From Tetrastigma voinierianum (taxonomy: Eukaryota; Streptophyta; Magnoliopsida; Vitales; Vitaceae): a stretch of DNA of 64,000 bases. Both the position numbers and the translations under genes were made by a program. The stretch covers positions 186,001 to 250,000 of the forward strand of contig JAEQBH010001511.1 of NCBI GenBank assembly GCA_016808115.1. Reading direction: 5' to 3'. Positions within the stretch are counted from its first letter, which is position 1; each line of letters opens with the position of its first letter. Shown here piece by piece: positions 35,383 through 47,299 of the stretch. The notes below the pieces were generated by a model. That model worked only from the letters and a program-made list of their open reading frames with translations, ran no database searches and was not told the origin of the DNA.

Positions 35383-36700
35383 GATCATAAATCAGCAATA
35401 TATAGAAGGAATCTCTGATACATCATCGATTAACGATTTGTTGGCCTCATCCTCATACACTCGACATCGTGATATTTGGCTAATCACCTACCCCAACAAT
35501 ATATCAACGATATTCTCGATTTAATCGAGATTTTTTGTGACTTCGGGTCCTTGTGAGCAATGCAGAATCATATATATGATATACTCCACATTTTCACTAA
35601 TTTTGTGACATTTCTGTCCTGATGCACAAGCAATAACTAAAAACATAAAAAATAATAAATATATATATATTTTCCATCTTTTTTCTTACTTCTTCTCGTT
35701 TGTCGGGAAATTTTATCAAATTTCCTTCGCCGCTTGATCTTTGAAAGAATTTTAAATAAAATTATTGGGAATGAAACCGTGATGATGAAAATTTTTTTTG
35801 CATTCCCAATAAATTTTTTCTATTTTCTTTTAAGGAATAAAATTTTCTTTAAATTTCAACCTGCTTCATATGTGGAGATGACATGGATAAGGCCAGTGGT
35901 TTAGTCCTTCAATCAAAAATATTTTTCCTTCAAGATTTGCCACACTGATTTCCGCTTTTTCATTACTTACGGTTTAAATATTCTCATATTAGTGCACAAA
36001 AACATAACTTTTTCTTTTTCCTAAAATATAGAAATTTGTTTTTTTACAAAAGGTAACAATGTTAACCTTAGCCTTATTTTCTCTTTACTTTCTTTTCTAT
36101 TCACTCATCTTTCTTAAGTAAGGAGTATGCGATTTTTTACCATTCTTAGCATGAAATCATTCATCTACATATTTTTTATCAATTTATTCCTTAAAAAATA
36201 GTTATTTCATATAAATATAAGTTTTATCTTGTTTATCGTGATTTTGTTATTTTATTGGGGCATTTAGTTTCATGTCATCCTAGTACGATGATTTGTTTTC
36301 GTTGTAACTTTTCATTTGTGTGTGGACAATTCAGACGGAAAAACTTATTAAATTAGACAAAAACAACAAATTAGATTTTGACTTGTAGAATTGGAATTAT
36401 AAGTATTCTAGTCATTGTAGTATTATCAAACTTATAAGCTTTGAACCGATTTATTACGCTATTAAGCTAGATGTTGTTTCATCTTCTATTATTTTTAACG
36501 AATTACACATTTGTATATGTGTTTCTATCTATGTATTACTGACTAATTTAAATCAATAAAATTTTATTTTCAAAAAGAATTATTCATAATTTTTACTTTT
36601 AGAAGGGCCAATTCACCCAAACCTATGCATGATTCACCAACAGGACCTACTAAATTCTCACCCAGGATTCAAAGACATTTGTCTCCACTGTCATCAATAT
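35383..36700. other. AT-rich interval with no recognised gene
   Basis: Long AT-rich sequence with an (AT)n run near 35660. No sustained frame and no recognised repeat ends. Confidence 0.5.
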
Positions 36701-36715
36701 CACCCAAATAGCATT

Positions 36716-36950
36716 CTAGCTCCCCAGTTCCTCAGAACAAGAATAGATTCGAATTTTCATCCTAAATCCCCGCTCGAAAACCTCACTCATCGCTGAATTC
36801 ATCCGTGAACTGTGCTTTCCCGCTAAATGAGAGGAAATGGAAGAAGTGATCGGCAGAATCAAATCCTCCACCTGATGTCGATGAGTTGGATCGTCAGCCG
36901 CACTCAAACCTGGATCGTAGTACTCAAAGAACGGAATCCATGCATCAAAG
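36716..36950 (-). other. Unrecognised minus-strand frame, possible exon remnant
   Basis: An open minus-strand frame of about 78 codons from about 36950 down to the stop at 36716, preceded by an in-frame TGA. It contains WIPFFEYYDPGLSAADD and a C-terminal MKIRIYSCSEELGS. Local GC content is higher than the flanks. No family is recognised and no splice-site pair is convincing. It could be chance. Confidence 0.2.
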
Positions 36951-37276
36951 CTTCATTAGGATTTTAAATTTTAATACAAAGGCTCGCTTCGGGTTAGTAT
37001 AGGTTTTTTCTTGCTTCATCATCTTGTTCCCGATCCTACACTTAATGAAACCAGCTTGGAAGATGCCTAGACCAGGGTTGTTACGCCATTTATCGCCCCA
37101 AAAGATCATGTGGATCTTCTCGTGTAAAGTAGCCTTTGGTTTTTCAATTTTTTCATTTTTATTTACTCATTATCAGATTCGATGAGCTGAGTATTGCGTA
37201 GGAAGGAAAGATCGATAAACGAGATACAGCGAGAGGGAAAGGGTTCTGCGATCATGCAGAGGTCCACCTTACCCGA

Positions 37277-37459
37277 GGGGATTTCATCATGTGCTTATCA
37301 AGATACTGTTTATGTATGACCTCAAATCCAAGTAGCGCACCATGATTTCACTTCGAAGGCGCCTCTCGGATTTCCTTCGCGGGGAGTGAAATCATGGTGC
37401 GCTACTTGGATTTGAGGTCATGCATCAGAAGTCTTGATAAACATGGTGAAATCCGAATA
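37277..37459. ncRNA. Long hairpin, candidate MIRNA/siRNA precursor or fold-back element
   Basis: 37316-37352 is the perfect reverse complement of 37385-37421 (37 bp, no mismatch). The stem continues outward with mismatches and small bulges to about 37277 and 37459 (for example ATCATGTGCTTATCAAGA against TCTTGATAAACATGGTGAAAT). The 32-nt spacer (37353-37384) itself can pair CGAAGG with CCTTCG. Such a long, nearly perfect stem of about 75 bp with a short loop would fold strongly from either strand. I do not recognise a known plant miRNA in the arms. Alternatives are a young inverted duplication or a fold-back MITE. No promoter was identified. Confidence 0.55.
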
Positions 37460-38317
37460 AGCTGATCTCATGATCACTTGAATTGATCACTTTATCTGCT
37501 CATCGGTTCCAACATGTCATAGTTGTCTGAATCAAGCAGTAATATTCACCTGTTATGATTCAGAATCATGATTTAGATTTGTCTATATCTACCACGTCTG
37601 ATGATTTCATAAATTTTATTCCTATTCAGTTCATTTATTAATTATTTTATCGATAAACATTGAAGAAGTTGGAGAAAGAATTAAAAAATTCGACATTTAG
37701 CACACAGATGTTCAGCTCAGTTTCTCAATTCAAACTCTAAATTTTCTTATCAAGTCTCGGGACACTGCAATCAGAATGGCAGGACACCCCAATTTTGGTT
37801 GCTGGTTTGATGGATTGGAGCTTAAGGATGGAAGATATTTCATGCGACATGTCTCGCCAAGATTCGATGAGCTCAAAGACGCATGGTCGATGCATCACGC
37901 CTAAGGGATTACGACATCGTGCGCCGACGACCAAAGACTCGCTACAAGTTTCGAAACTGGCGATAGAAGGTAGTGGCTATGGAGGAGACCGACAAGCCAA
38001 TTCGACGTGAAAATTGAAAGCAAATATCTATCTTATCTTATAATGGAGTTTTTTGTAGTTCTCGTTGTTAAAAACCCGTCTAGAGGAACAAAACAAAGTG
38101 TCTTTGGAACACACTTATAATTGATGTTAAACTACCAGTTAGGTTGTGTTCAAATTGATGTTATATAATCCGTTGCCATACTGCTTTTAAACGGGAAGCA
38201 CAAGAGTAAGGATTGTTAAACTATGTCATCGGGTTAAATTTTTGTTTTGGTAAATTTTTTTCCGGCTTGTTATGAATATACTTAAAAGCTAACAAACAAT
38301 TTAACATATGCTGATTT
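37460..38317. other. Interval with no recognised gene
   Basis: No coding signal stands out. Short overlapping frames at 37737-38010 on both strands are not supported by any motif. Confidence 0.45.
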
Positions 38318-38331
38318 ACTTTTAGAATTTT
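38318..38331. repeat. LINE target-site duplication, left copy
   Basis: ACTTTTAGAATTTT, identical to 42258-42271. It marks the truncated 5' end. Confidence 0.9.
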
Positions 38332-41300
38332 GTACCTTCTAAAATTTGGCCCCTTTGCTAGAGTGAACAAGTATAAGGACATGGGAGGAGAGCTGCCTAC
38401 TTCTGTTTAGCAGAGTCTTGGTTTTTTCAGTTGATGGTTATAAGGATGAAATTTTCAATATGATGAACAATATTTGTGAAAGGAGATCAACTGTTAAAGG
38501 CAAGGGGCTTCAAGGGACAACAAAGTTTGATAGAGAAAGAAAGAAATTAGAATGGAACATGAAGGAGAAAGAGAAGAGCCGGGTGCCGGGTTTTCGTTCT
38601 AGCCAAAGCGGCAAAAGCCAGAGCACACTTAGGTCAGGGTAATGAAGACTGTACCTCTTTCATGGAAAGGGAGGCATGGGGATTCGAATGATGCTTCAAA
38701 AAGGAAACTCATTAAGATGTTCCTTAAAACTTATAAAGCGGATGTGGTTTGTATTCAGGAAACAAAATGGAAATCTTGTTCTAAAGGGTTAGTACGGAGT
38801 CAGCCCGCAGCTTTGCGGATCGCACTGCTTTCGAGGGTGCTTCTGCAGGGGTTGTTATTCTTGGATACCGGAATGGTCCACTGGTCTAGATGAGGAGAGC
38901 AGCCACACTTATCCCGAGGTTCCATCGATCTTTACTGGGCATTTACGTACCCACAAAATAAAGCCGCCTGGGGCTGATTGTAAAGGTATGTGGGAAATCC
39001 ATATATATGGGGTGATTTAAATGTCCTACATTCCCGAGAAAGAAATAGGAAGGAAGATGGATGGGAGCCATGAGAAGATTCTCCCAAATTATCGATGAGT
39101 TAAAATTGAGCATCCGCCCTTCTCGCGGTGGGTGTTTACTGGGACTGAGGACCAAACCAAAGAATGGCTAGGTCAACGCATTCTTGATCACAGTGACCGA
39201 AAATAGAGTTTCGGGAATGCTACCCAAAGACTCGCCAAGACCCTTCTGAAACATTTCCGATCCCGTTGATCGAGAGTGCACTGTCTCGCGCCCTACACTT
39301 TTTGCTTTGAAAACCATGTGGCTTAACACTAAGGTTTTAAAAGTCTTATTGATGGGTGGTGAAGACCTTCAATGTTAGGGTGCTAGTAGTTTTGTGGTGG
39401 CGGAAAATTAAAAGCCCTCAAGATTGCTTTCAAAGGTTGGAATAAGGAGGTGTTTCATGAGGGTTGAGACGAGAAAACCATGCTTTGAAAAACACGGCGC
39501 TGGTGGATACTACTGAGCTGTAAGACCCTTGACCGACCGTGAGTCGATAGAAAAAATAGTGTAGAGTTAGAGGAGTTCAAAAGATGAGCGTTGTTGAAGG
39601 AAATAATGTGAGACAAAGTCTATGGAAATTCGCTTAAGGAAGGTGATAGAAATACAAAAATTCTTTCATAAAATGGCAAACTCCTATAGAAAGCATAGTG
39701 AAATGACAAGTCTAAAAATTGACGAGGTTTGGCACAAGGAAGGCCAAGATTTGCAACTAGGCACAGAGCACGCCTTTCTCAATCCCCTCGCTTATTGATC
39801 CCGATCGAGGAGCTAATGCGGAGGTCTAACCTTCGAAACCTGGAAGATCAAGAGGCATTCCGCCGGAGAAGCTTTTCACGGAAGAGGAAGTTCTCTTCAT
39901 GAGCTAAATGGGGAGAAAGCAACCGCCAAATGGGCTACGGTAGCTTTTTGGCAATTCACTGAGACTCATTAAAGGTGAGGTGGATGACTATATTCAAGGA
40001 TTTCCTTGCTTTTGCAATTCCAGGAAGTCTAACTCCACCTTCATAGTGATGATTCCAAAGAAGGAAGGGGCTGATGGCTTCAAGGACTTTAGACCTATAA
40101 GTCTTATGGGGAGTCTCTACAAGCTGATAGCAAAGGTTTTAGCAACAAAGTTGAAAAAAGGTGATGAGCCAATGGTTTAACAAAGCCCTTTGTAGAAGGT
40201 GAAACGAGTACTGGATGCCTCTCTAATAGCAAATGAAGTGATTGATTCAATGACAAGGAGGAAGGAAAAGGAATCCTATGTAAATTAGATATTGAGAAAG
40301 CTTATGACAAGCTTAATTGGAAGTTTCTTCTCACGGTACTCAGGGAGATGGGCTTTGGTAGTAAGTGGATAGGGTTGATACAATGGTAAATTTCCATAGC
40401 CTCCTTTTCGATGATTATCAATGGTAGTCCAGTAGGTTTCTTCAAAAGCATAAGGGTTTCAGCCGAGATCTAGTTTAAGCTATTTTCTTTGTCTTAGGGA
40501 TAGAGGCATTCTCTATCCTGATTGATCAAGCTATTGGGAGGCTATCTTACAAGTTATAACTTCAGGAACAGTTTTGGTGATGTCGCGAACATATCCCACT
40601 TGTTGTTCGCTGATGATTCTTTGGTTTTTGGCAAAGATTCGAGGATGTGAAATGTTGTATCTAAGTTGGATCTTGCTGTATTTTGAAGCCCTCTCGTGGC
40701 TAAGAATCAATCTGGATAAGAGCGCCATTCTGCCAGTGGGTAAAGTGGAGAATTTTAACCAGTTGGCATGAGATGGGGTGTAGAGTGGATCCTCCTTCTC
40801 TTACCTTGGGCTTCCTCTTGGCTTTAGGTTAAATTCGTCGAGGGTATGGGAAGGGATTGAGAGATTCAAAGAAGGCTTTTCGCCGCTTGGAAGAGATAGT
40901 ATATCTCGAAAGGGGAAGACTTACGCTAATTAGAAACATCATCTGATATGCTATATACCTGTTGTCACTTTTGAATTACTTGAGAGTGTCAAAAAACATA
41001 TTGGAGAAAATTTAGAGATTTTCTGGGGAGGAGAGCTCTATCTAGTTAGAAAATCCACCCCAGTAAATTGGAACTCCATAAGCCAGGGAAAGGAAAAGGG
41101 TGGTTTACAGGGATCAATTTAGACCTCTTAAATAGAGCTTTTTTGGGAAAGTGGGCTTGGAGGTTTGCGTGGAGGATAACTGTTGGGAGATCGTGTATTA
41201 ATACTAGAAGTATGGCTCATGAGCGAGTGATTCACTCAACACCTAGGGAAGCTATGGGTTGATCTTTGGAGTCTATTGCAAAAGGGTGGTCGGCAGAAAG

Positions 41301-42257
41301 AATGTGTGTTTAAACTGGGGGATGGTAGGAAAATCATATTCTGGAAAGACACTTGGTGTGGAAGACAACCTTTAGGAAGCTAAGGCTGCTGAGATTGGGT
41401 GAGGGAAGAGGGTGGTAGAGCTTGGGACCTAAAGTTTGTAAGGTCTTTTAATGATTGGGAGTTGGAAGCTATCCAAGAGTTCATCGAAGTGAATAGCAAC
41501 ATCAAAATTTCCCCTTTGGAAAAGGATAATCTGGTTTGGAAGGGGGGGGATGTGTCTAGGTACTTCACGGTTAAAAACACTTCAAGGTATTGGAAGGAGT
41601 TTCTCCCATAAAGTACCACGCAAAATGTTATGGAACTGACATATCCCTTCCAAAGTTGGTTTTGCACAGGAGGTGTGTTGGGGTAGGTTCTTACCTCGAC
41701 TCATACGAAGAAATGAGGGTCTTCATTTAGCCAACATGTGTCCTCTCACATAGATAGGAGGAAGAAAGAAGTGAAACATATTCTAATCCTTTGTCATGCA
41801 ATATGGGGACAATGGGTGATCTTCTTTACGCATTTGGTGTTGTTGCTGCGCTCACGAGTAAGATCTAATCAAAGCTAGATGCACTTCCCTATTAGGAAAA
41901 AATCTAAGGTTATTTGGAGAGTTGCTCCCCTGCTTTTATTCTAGGCTATCTGGAAAGAGAGGAACAAAATTATTTTTGAAGACGTTACTTTTTTCTCGTT
42001 GAAACTAAAGCTTTCAGTTATCCAATCATTGTTTATGTGGGGCAGGTTTATTCAGCCTTGAGATATCGATTTTAAATAGATTGCTCTTGTATAGGTTCTA
42101 TGGCTATGCCTAGGGTGTGGCTTTTTTTTGGGTTGGTTTGTTTGTCTCTTCTTTCCCTCTACCTCTTTTTTGCTAGCCCTTTGTGGTCTCTCTTGTATAC
42201 GTCCTATATACTCTCTCTTTTTTGGTCAATATACTGCTCTTTATCGATAAAAAAAAA
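38332..42257 (+). mobile_element. 5'-truncated L1-type LINE with 14-bp target duplication
   Basis: Flanked by identical 14-mers ACTTTTAGAATTTT at 38318-38331 and 42258-42271, and ending in a poly-A tract (42249-42258). ORF2 order is endonuclease, reverse transcriptase, C-terminal zf-RVT-like region. ORF1 is missing apart from possible linker sequence before 38640. The length of 3.9 kb against about 5-6 kb for full plant L1s, plus the intact TSD, indicates 5' truncation at insertion (target-primed reverse transcription). Confidence 0.92.
38642..41667 (+). pseudogene. LINE ORF2 (endonuclease and reverse transcriptase), broken
   Basis: The apurinic-like endonuclease begins MKTVPLSWKGRHGDSNDASK and keeps DVVCIQETKW, whose Glu is catalytic in the family (38642-38790). 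The RT region has FIVMIPKKEGADGFKDFRPI and SLMGSLYKLIAKVLATKLKK (40010-40160). It continues with LDIEKAYDKLNWKFLL near 40287, the intact catalytic FADDSLVFG at 40606-40632 in another frame, and INLDKSAILPVG near 40711-40745. The C-terminal part includes RAFLGKWAWRF (41120-41170) and VKNTSRYWKEFLP (41570-41611), typical of the zf-RVT tail. Multiple stops and frameshifts inactivate it. Confidence 0.88.
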
Positions 42258-42271
42258 ACTTTTAGAATTTT
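42258..42271. repeat. LINE target-site duplication, right copy
   Basis: ACTTTTAGAATTTT directly after the poly-A tail. One or two A bases are shared ambiguously with the tail. Confidence 0.9.
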
Positions 42272-42317
42272 AAGTCTCACAAAGAGAACTTCAACGATGA
42301 ATCAACACATGCCATAA

Positions 42318-42410
42318 ACAATAATAATAATAATAATAACAATAATAATAATAATAATTATTATTATTATCATCATCATCATTATCATCGTCATTGTCAT
42401 CGTCATCATC

Positions 42411-42442
<32 letters not shown>

Positions 42443-42551
42443 AATAATCATCATCATGATGATAATGATAATGATAATGATAATGATGATGATGATGATG
42501 ATCATCATCATCATCATCATCATAATCATAATCATAATAATCATAATCATC

Positions 42552-42583
<32 letters not shown>

Positions 42584-42590
42584 GATGCAT
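42318..42590. repeat. Compound trinucleotide microsatellite with strand switches
   Basis: Successive AAT, ATT, ATC/CAT, AAT, GAT and ATC tracts, with mirror and inverted arrangements over about 270 bp. It produces a spurious Ile/Met-rich minus-strand frame. Confidence 0.95.
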
Positions 42591-42599
42591 TGATTAGTT

Positions 42600-43900
42600 G
42601 ATGAATTATTAATTTGATAAATGCAAGTATGCATTTCATACTGCCTATCAATAAACATAGCAAAATTTTGTTCTTTTTATGCATATAACAAGATTTTTAC
42701 TTCGGATTAATGTACAACACATATTTGTTACGTAATGAGTCCAACTTCTATGCAGTAGATTCTTTGCAATTTGAAACATAAGCAAAATTCCTTATGTGAT
42801 ATCTTGGGGGTTTTTATATCTATGCATTTATGTTATATGTATAGTTAGGAGAACCGAGTTGGTAATTACACATATATATCTTTCTGCTTTTGATAATTTT
42901 ACATGTCTATTTTTTAAAATTTTCTACAATCAATTTAATTGAACATTTCTTCATAGATCCGATCTATAACACATTAGTAGGTGAACATATTTCTTGCGAA
43001 TCGGGTTGTGTTTGCCAATGGTTACTTTATAAGATTGTTGTTTTTCATGGCACATTCACATGTCGGGTGGAGTGAGGAAATGTTGAAGTGCACACTTATT
43101 TTTTTCTATTTGGGTGATGAAGGGGGAAATGCTCTAAGTTTAGAATGGGATGTCACGGACATTCGTGAGAATATAATACGGCGTATGGTTTAGAATGGAT
43201 CTTGGAGATTGGCAGGTGCATTTAGAATCGGTGGTAATGTTTTGAAAGGAATGTCGAGTCATCATTTTGTTACTTCCCCATTTGGATTGTAGTGTTAGTG
43301 CTTTAATATGAGAATGTTTAAAATCTGTACTATATATAAGTATTACAACCCTTGAGATCCGTCTCAAGTGGTAAAGGGTTGGTGGGGTTTATATATATGT
43401 GTATGTGTGTGTGTGTGTGTGTATGCATGTATAAGTATACCTGGTGCGAGCGTGATAAGAATCCTGACTTATCATTTGTATGCAGTATGCTAGTCTTATC
43501 TAAGTTATCTTTGAAACTTAAGGAGTGCTCCAGTTATGTTTGCGGGAGACATGAATTACTGTAAGGTTCTTCGTGTTTTAATAGCTAACTTTTCACGCAT
43601 CTGCTAAGAATCTAAAATTGAAATTTAAGTTCATTTTGTAGGTTGTCCATTGTATGTAGTTTAATCTCTTTCGTGGAATTCTATGAGAATAATATAATTG
43701 CTTAAATCTCTATTTTTTTATTGTTGTGGAAATTGCATGAACTAGAGAGTCTACTGTTAATGGAATGACTACTTATCCAATTTTGTGTTTTTATTAAAAT
43801 TCACGATTGGATTGCTTGCATGCTACAATGTCAAGGTCTAATAATTATTTGCTTTGCTCGACACATCCTTTATAGTTTGGCCATTATTATTCATTTGTAT
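42600..43900. other. Interval with no recognised gene; (TATG/TG)n repeat
   Basis: Contains a TA/TG microsatellite at about 43390-43425. A SINE A-box-like segment (GTCTCAAGTGGTAAAGGG) lies just before it at 43361-43378, without a matching B box. Small frames around 42890-43200 have no recognised motif. Confidence 0.4.
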
Positions 43901-43929
43901 TTTCTCCATTTATCGATGTTGTCTCGAAT

Positions 43930-45500
43930 CTAGTTTCTTGTGTTCTTCTGCGTGATGATTTGAAGTCCATTATTCCGTTTCAAAGACACCTCACATTCAC
44001 AATGACCGATCTGGCCCAGAAAGTCTGGAGATCAAGTATGTAAGATTTAATGTTTATTTATTGATCTTTTCATAATTTTTTAATTTTCACTGCATCTGCA
44101 TAAATTTTCATCTACATTTCAGTTTTCAATCCCACATTTCTATCATGTGATTAAGAGACTTGTGCATCCCTCTTCCCCTCCCACCCACCCACCCTTCCTC
44201 ACTCAATCATTGGATGTGTATTTTACCAGGTAAGAAAGTTTGTCGCTCGCAATTCTTCCAGACGATCCGATAATTCTCCAAACATTTTAGTTTTTCGTAT
44301 AAAATAAAGAGGCAAGTGATAACATCGCCAACATCTTTAAATTTAGACTCCAAATTCTCATCTGCTTTGACTTCTATTACCGCTTTGTGGGATCATTGCT
44401 CTTATATAGATTTCATAGATCTTCAAAATAGACATTCCTCTTTTCTATCCGAATTGGCCTGAAGCTCAAGGGTAGAAGAACGTCTCAAAAGCCTTACAGG
44501 TATCTTCTATGTTTATTTTACATGGACAATACTCTCTCTCTCTCTCTCACACACACACACCCACGCCTACACGTGCATATGCACACACAAGCTTTGGAAA
44601 ACCATATTTATTGCAGCATTTCTGATTCTGGGCCCATTTAATCTCTCTTGTTAGAATTTCAATTTTATTGCAAAATTTCAGATTCTAAGTCCATTAAATG
44701 TTACTATTAGAGATTACCTATTGCATTTTACCCATTATTTCCAGGTCTTCCAAGTGTAGTGAACTTTTGTAAGGAATTTCCTTGTTTTTTATTTACAACT
44801 TTTTTATTTCAATATTTGGAATTTTGAAACATTCTAGATTTCAATATCAAGTAATGCCTCTTTTATTTAAATATGTTTACATTTATAAACCCATGCGCTT
44901 TTTTCCCGATTCTCATATGTGAACTCAGTTTTTTCTTCATAACCTTTTTTATATTCACTTTGTAATTGTAAGGTACCTCCCTGACAAGAGAATTAATTGA
45001 GAAGCAAAAAGAATTTGACAACAAATATGAGATATGGTTCAATTCCATTAGCAAGGTATTTGTCCTAGAAAATTTTCAGATTATTTAGAAAAATTGATGC
45101 TTTGATGATGAACCGCCACATCATACCTAAGATTTGATTGTCTCTTACGCTAAAGAACATGTGGATTTGTAGTCATATACATGACCTGAAGGAAATGAAA
45201 AACAAGATGGATTCCCATTATGATCTTGTTTCTAGTGTGAATCATGTTAATGGATGACTAGTCATAAAGCCTCGATTCAAGCTTGTAAGTAAGTAATCCG
45301 GGCCTAACAATTTGAGTAATTTCGCTAAACTGCATAATCATTATGCTTTAGCTTTAGCAGGTCAGCACTTTTCTTTGAGCAATTTTCTTTACTTAAAATT
45401 GACTTTGTGCAACATTTCATTCCTTTTTATTTCTAATTTAAGTAATACATGTGCGAATCAACCATTCGACAAGATTACTCCGTTTACTATGATAAGTCAA
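43930..45500 (+). pseudogene. Possible degraded multi-exon gene, unknown
   Basis: Weak splice-like pieces. A segment ending SRVEERLKSLT with donor-like CAG|GTATCT near 44510 joins in phase to a block bounded by TTGTAAG and AAG|GTATTT at about 44974-45056 (GTSLTRELIEKQKEFDNKYE followed by IWFNSISK). Farther down are DLKEMKNKMDSHYDLVSSVN (about 45183-45255) and a short SNFAKLHNHYALALAG frame before CAG|GTCAGC near 45362. The K/E-rich pieces resemble a coiled coil. No family is recognised and no start codon is assigned. Confidence 0.25.
44530..44562. repeat. (CT)n(CA)n microsatellite
   Basis: CTCTCT tract running directly into CACACA at about 44530-44562. Confidence 0.92.
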
Positions 45501-45654
45501 ACCGATAAATAGTAAAATAGCATGCTACTTTGGTGCTTCAAAGAATTCGGAACATTAACCTAAAATTAAGAAGATTTGAATTCATATAGGCAATTTAGAA
45601 ATTGTCTCACCGCCATTAAACATCATTCCTCATCAAGTTGTACCAAAGGAACTA

Positions 45655-46690
45655 AATATCGGTTTTATCGCCGATATATCAATAAATATCATATATCGAC
45701 GGCATCGGAGAATTTTGCCAACCAAAGCCTATTGGCTAAAAACTGAAATCACCGATATTTCTACAAATATCGGTATCGTCGATATTTCGCCGAAATATCG
45801 AAGTTCACCACGCCGGCGGTCGGGAATTTCCGCGAAAAATATATTAGTAAATATCTGAGATATATCGATAAAATATCTGGAGATATATCTCGAAATATCG
45901 AAATATCGGAGATATATCGTCACTATTTTAAAATATCGAATTTCGCGTCTTCAATTTCTCACTTAACTGACAAATTTTATCCGTTTCCTCGCTGATCCAA
46001 AGGTCCAAATTTCATCCCCTTTTTTAAAAGCATCAAAAGGCTATATTTTGGATCCAACGGTGGGTTTTAAATTTGAAGTTTCGATCTAACTATTTAGGAT
46101 TAATTTCCAACAGATATATGATGATCCTCCAACTGGCCGATTTGAACCCCGAAGGATCCAACGGTCATATTTGAACCAAAATCAAACTAACTGGCCATAT
46201 TTGAACCAAAATCAAATCCAACTAGAATTAAATCACAATGGTTTTGACAATTCAATGACTATTTTGACTCAAAATTCTATAAATACTCTAAAATCATACA
46301 AATTTCTTTTACAAACTCATCCATCCACATTCAGTTCCATTTGACTCTCAAATTATTTTTCGGATTTATCTCAATTATTTGAAGATCTTGGTTTAAAATA
46401 TTAAATTTCAACAAGATGGGATCCCTCTTCATCAAATATAATGGAACCACATCGTCTACATTTGGTTTTAAAAACGATTGTAATGTAATTTCTCGACACT
46501 ATAATGAATGTCTTCATATGTATATATGCTTATTTATGTCATTTTTATAGTTTAACAAAATACTTTTCTATGAATTTGTGCCATTTTTTGCTAATTTTCA
46601 CTTTACCGATATTTTACAAATATTCACCGACATTTTACCGATATTTCCGACATATCAATAAAATCCAAAGCATCTCAATATATACGTGAT
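45655..46690. repeat. Unclassified ATATCG-palindrome-rich element
   Basis: Clusters of GATATATCG, CGAAATATCG and TATCGG motifs at both ends (45657-45945 and 46610-46670) point inward in roughly inverted orientation around a less repetitive core. The core has two direct copies of CATATTTGAACCAAAATCAAA (about 46166 and 46196), an ACGGT(C/G)-rich stretch, and a TATAAATA box at 46278-46285. No conserved coding sequence. It looks like a non-autonomous or decayed DNA element with its own promoter; superfamily not assigned. Confidence 0.5.
46278..46285 (+). promoter_or_regulatory. TATA-type box in the ATATCG-rich element
   Basis: TATAAATA in a CTATAAATACTC context, as in many plant promoters, followed by pyrimidine/CA-rich leader-like sequence. 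No confirmed transcript or gene downstream. Confidence 0.35.
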
Positions 46691-47299
46691 TACACATTTT
46701 GATCCTGATTGTACCTAATCTTATTGTAAGCAATCTACACCACATTTGTATTTTTCAAAGTTGACTCAATCTTTGTCATGGTAAGGTCGCTTTTGAAATA
46801 TGTTAGGTGGCATTGGCTATTTCATGGCCAATGAAAATTTCAATTCCAAAAAACAATGATGTAAGTTATCCAAATTTGTTTCGCATTGTCGCTTTCTTAA
46901 TGCCAGATATCACTCTGCTTTGACACAATCAAGGTGCATGAACAATTCCATTATTTGAACTTTTACTTGTTCAGTAACGCTCTATTAATATTTTATTTGT
47001 CTATTACATGTTAAAAAGTATTTGTATGTAATACAATTGATATTGTGCATTCTGATCTATTATCTCACGCCAAGTGTTTCCAGGTGTGTGTATATGTATT
47101 CGATTCCTTAGTTAACATTATAGTTCCTGAGCTTTCCACAAAACTACCAATTGTTTAGAATGATACATGAAGAATATGGGCCTTGGATAAGTGTAAATGA
47201 AACATCGATTGTGGCTGTATTATCATGTAGTCGAGATGTAATTCGAGTATTGTTGTTTTCCCCCAGATTACGTGTTTTTAAAGACAAGAGTATCGTTTT

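Noticed and set aside
37737..38010. Opposed frames of 65 and 71 residues
   Set aside because: They overlap on both strands, with no motif or splice signals.
42302..42658. 118-residue minus-strand Ile/Met-rich open frame
   Set aside because: Entirely a translation of the AAT/ATC/GAT microsatellite.
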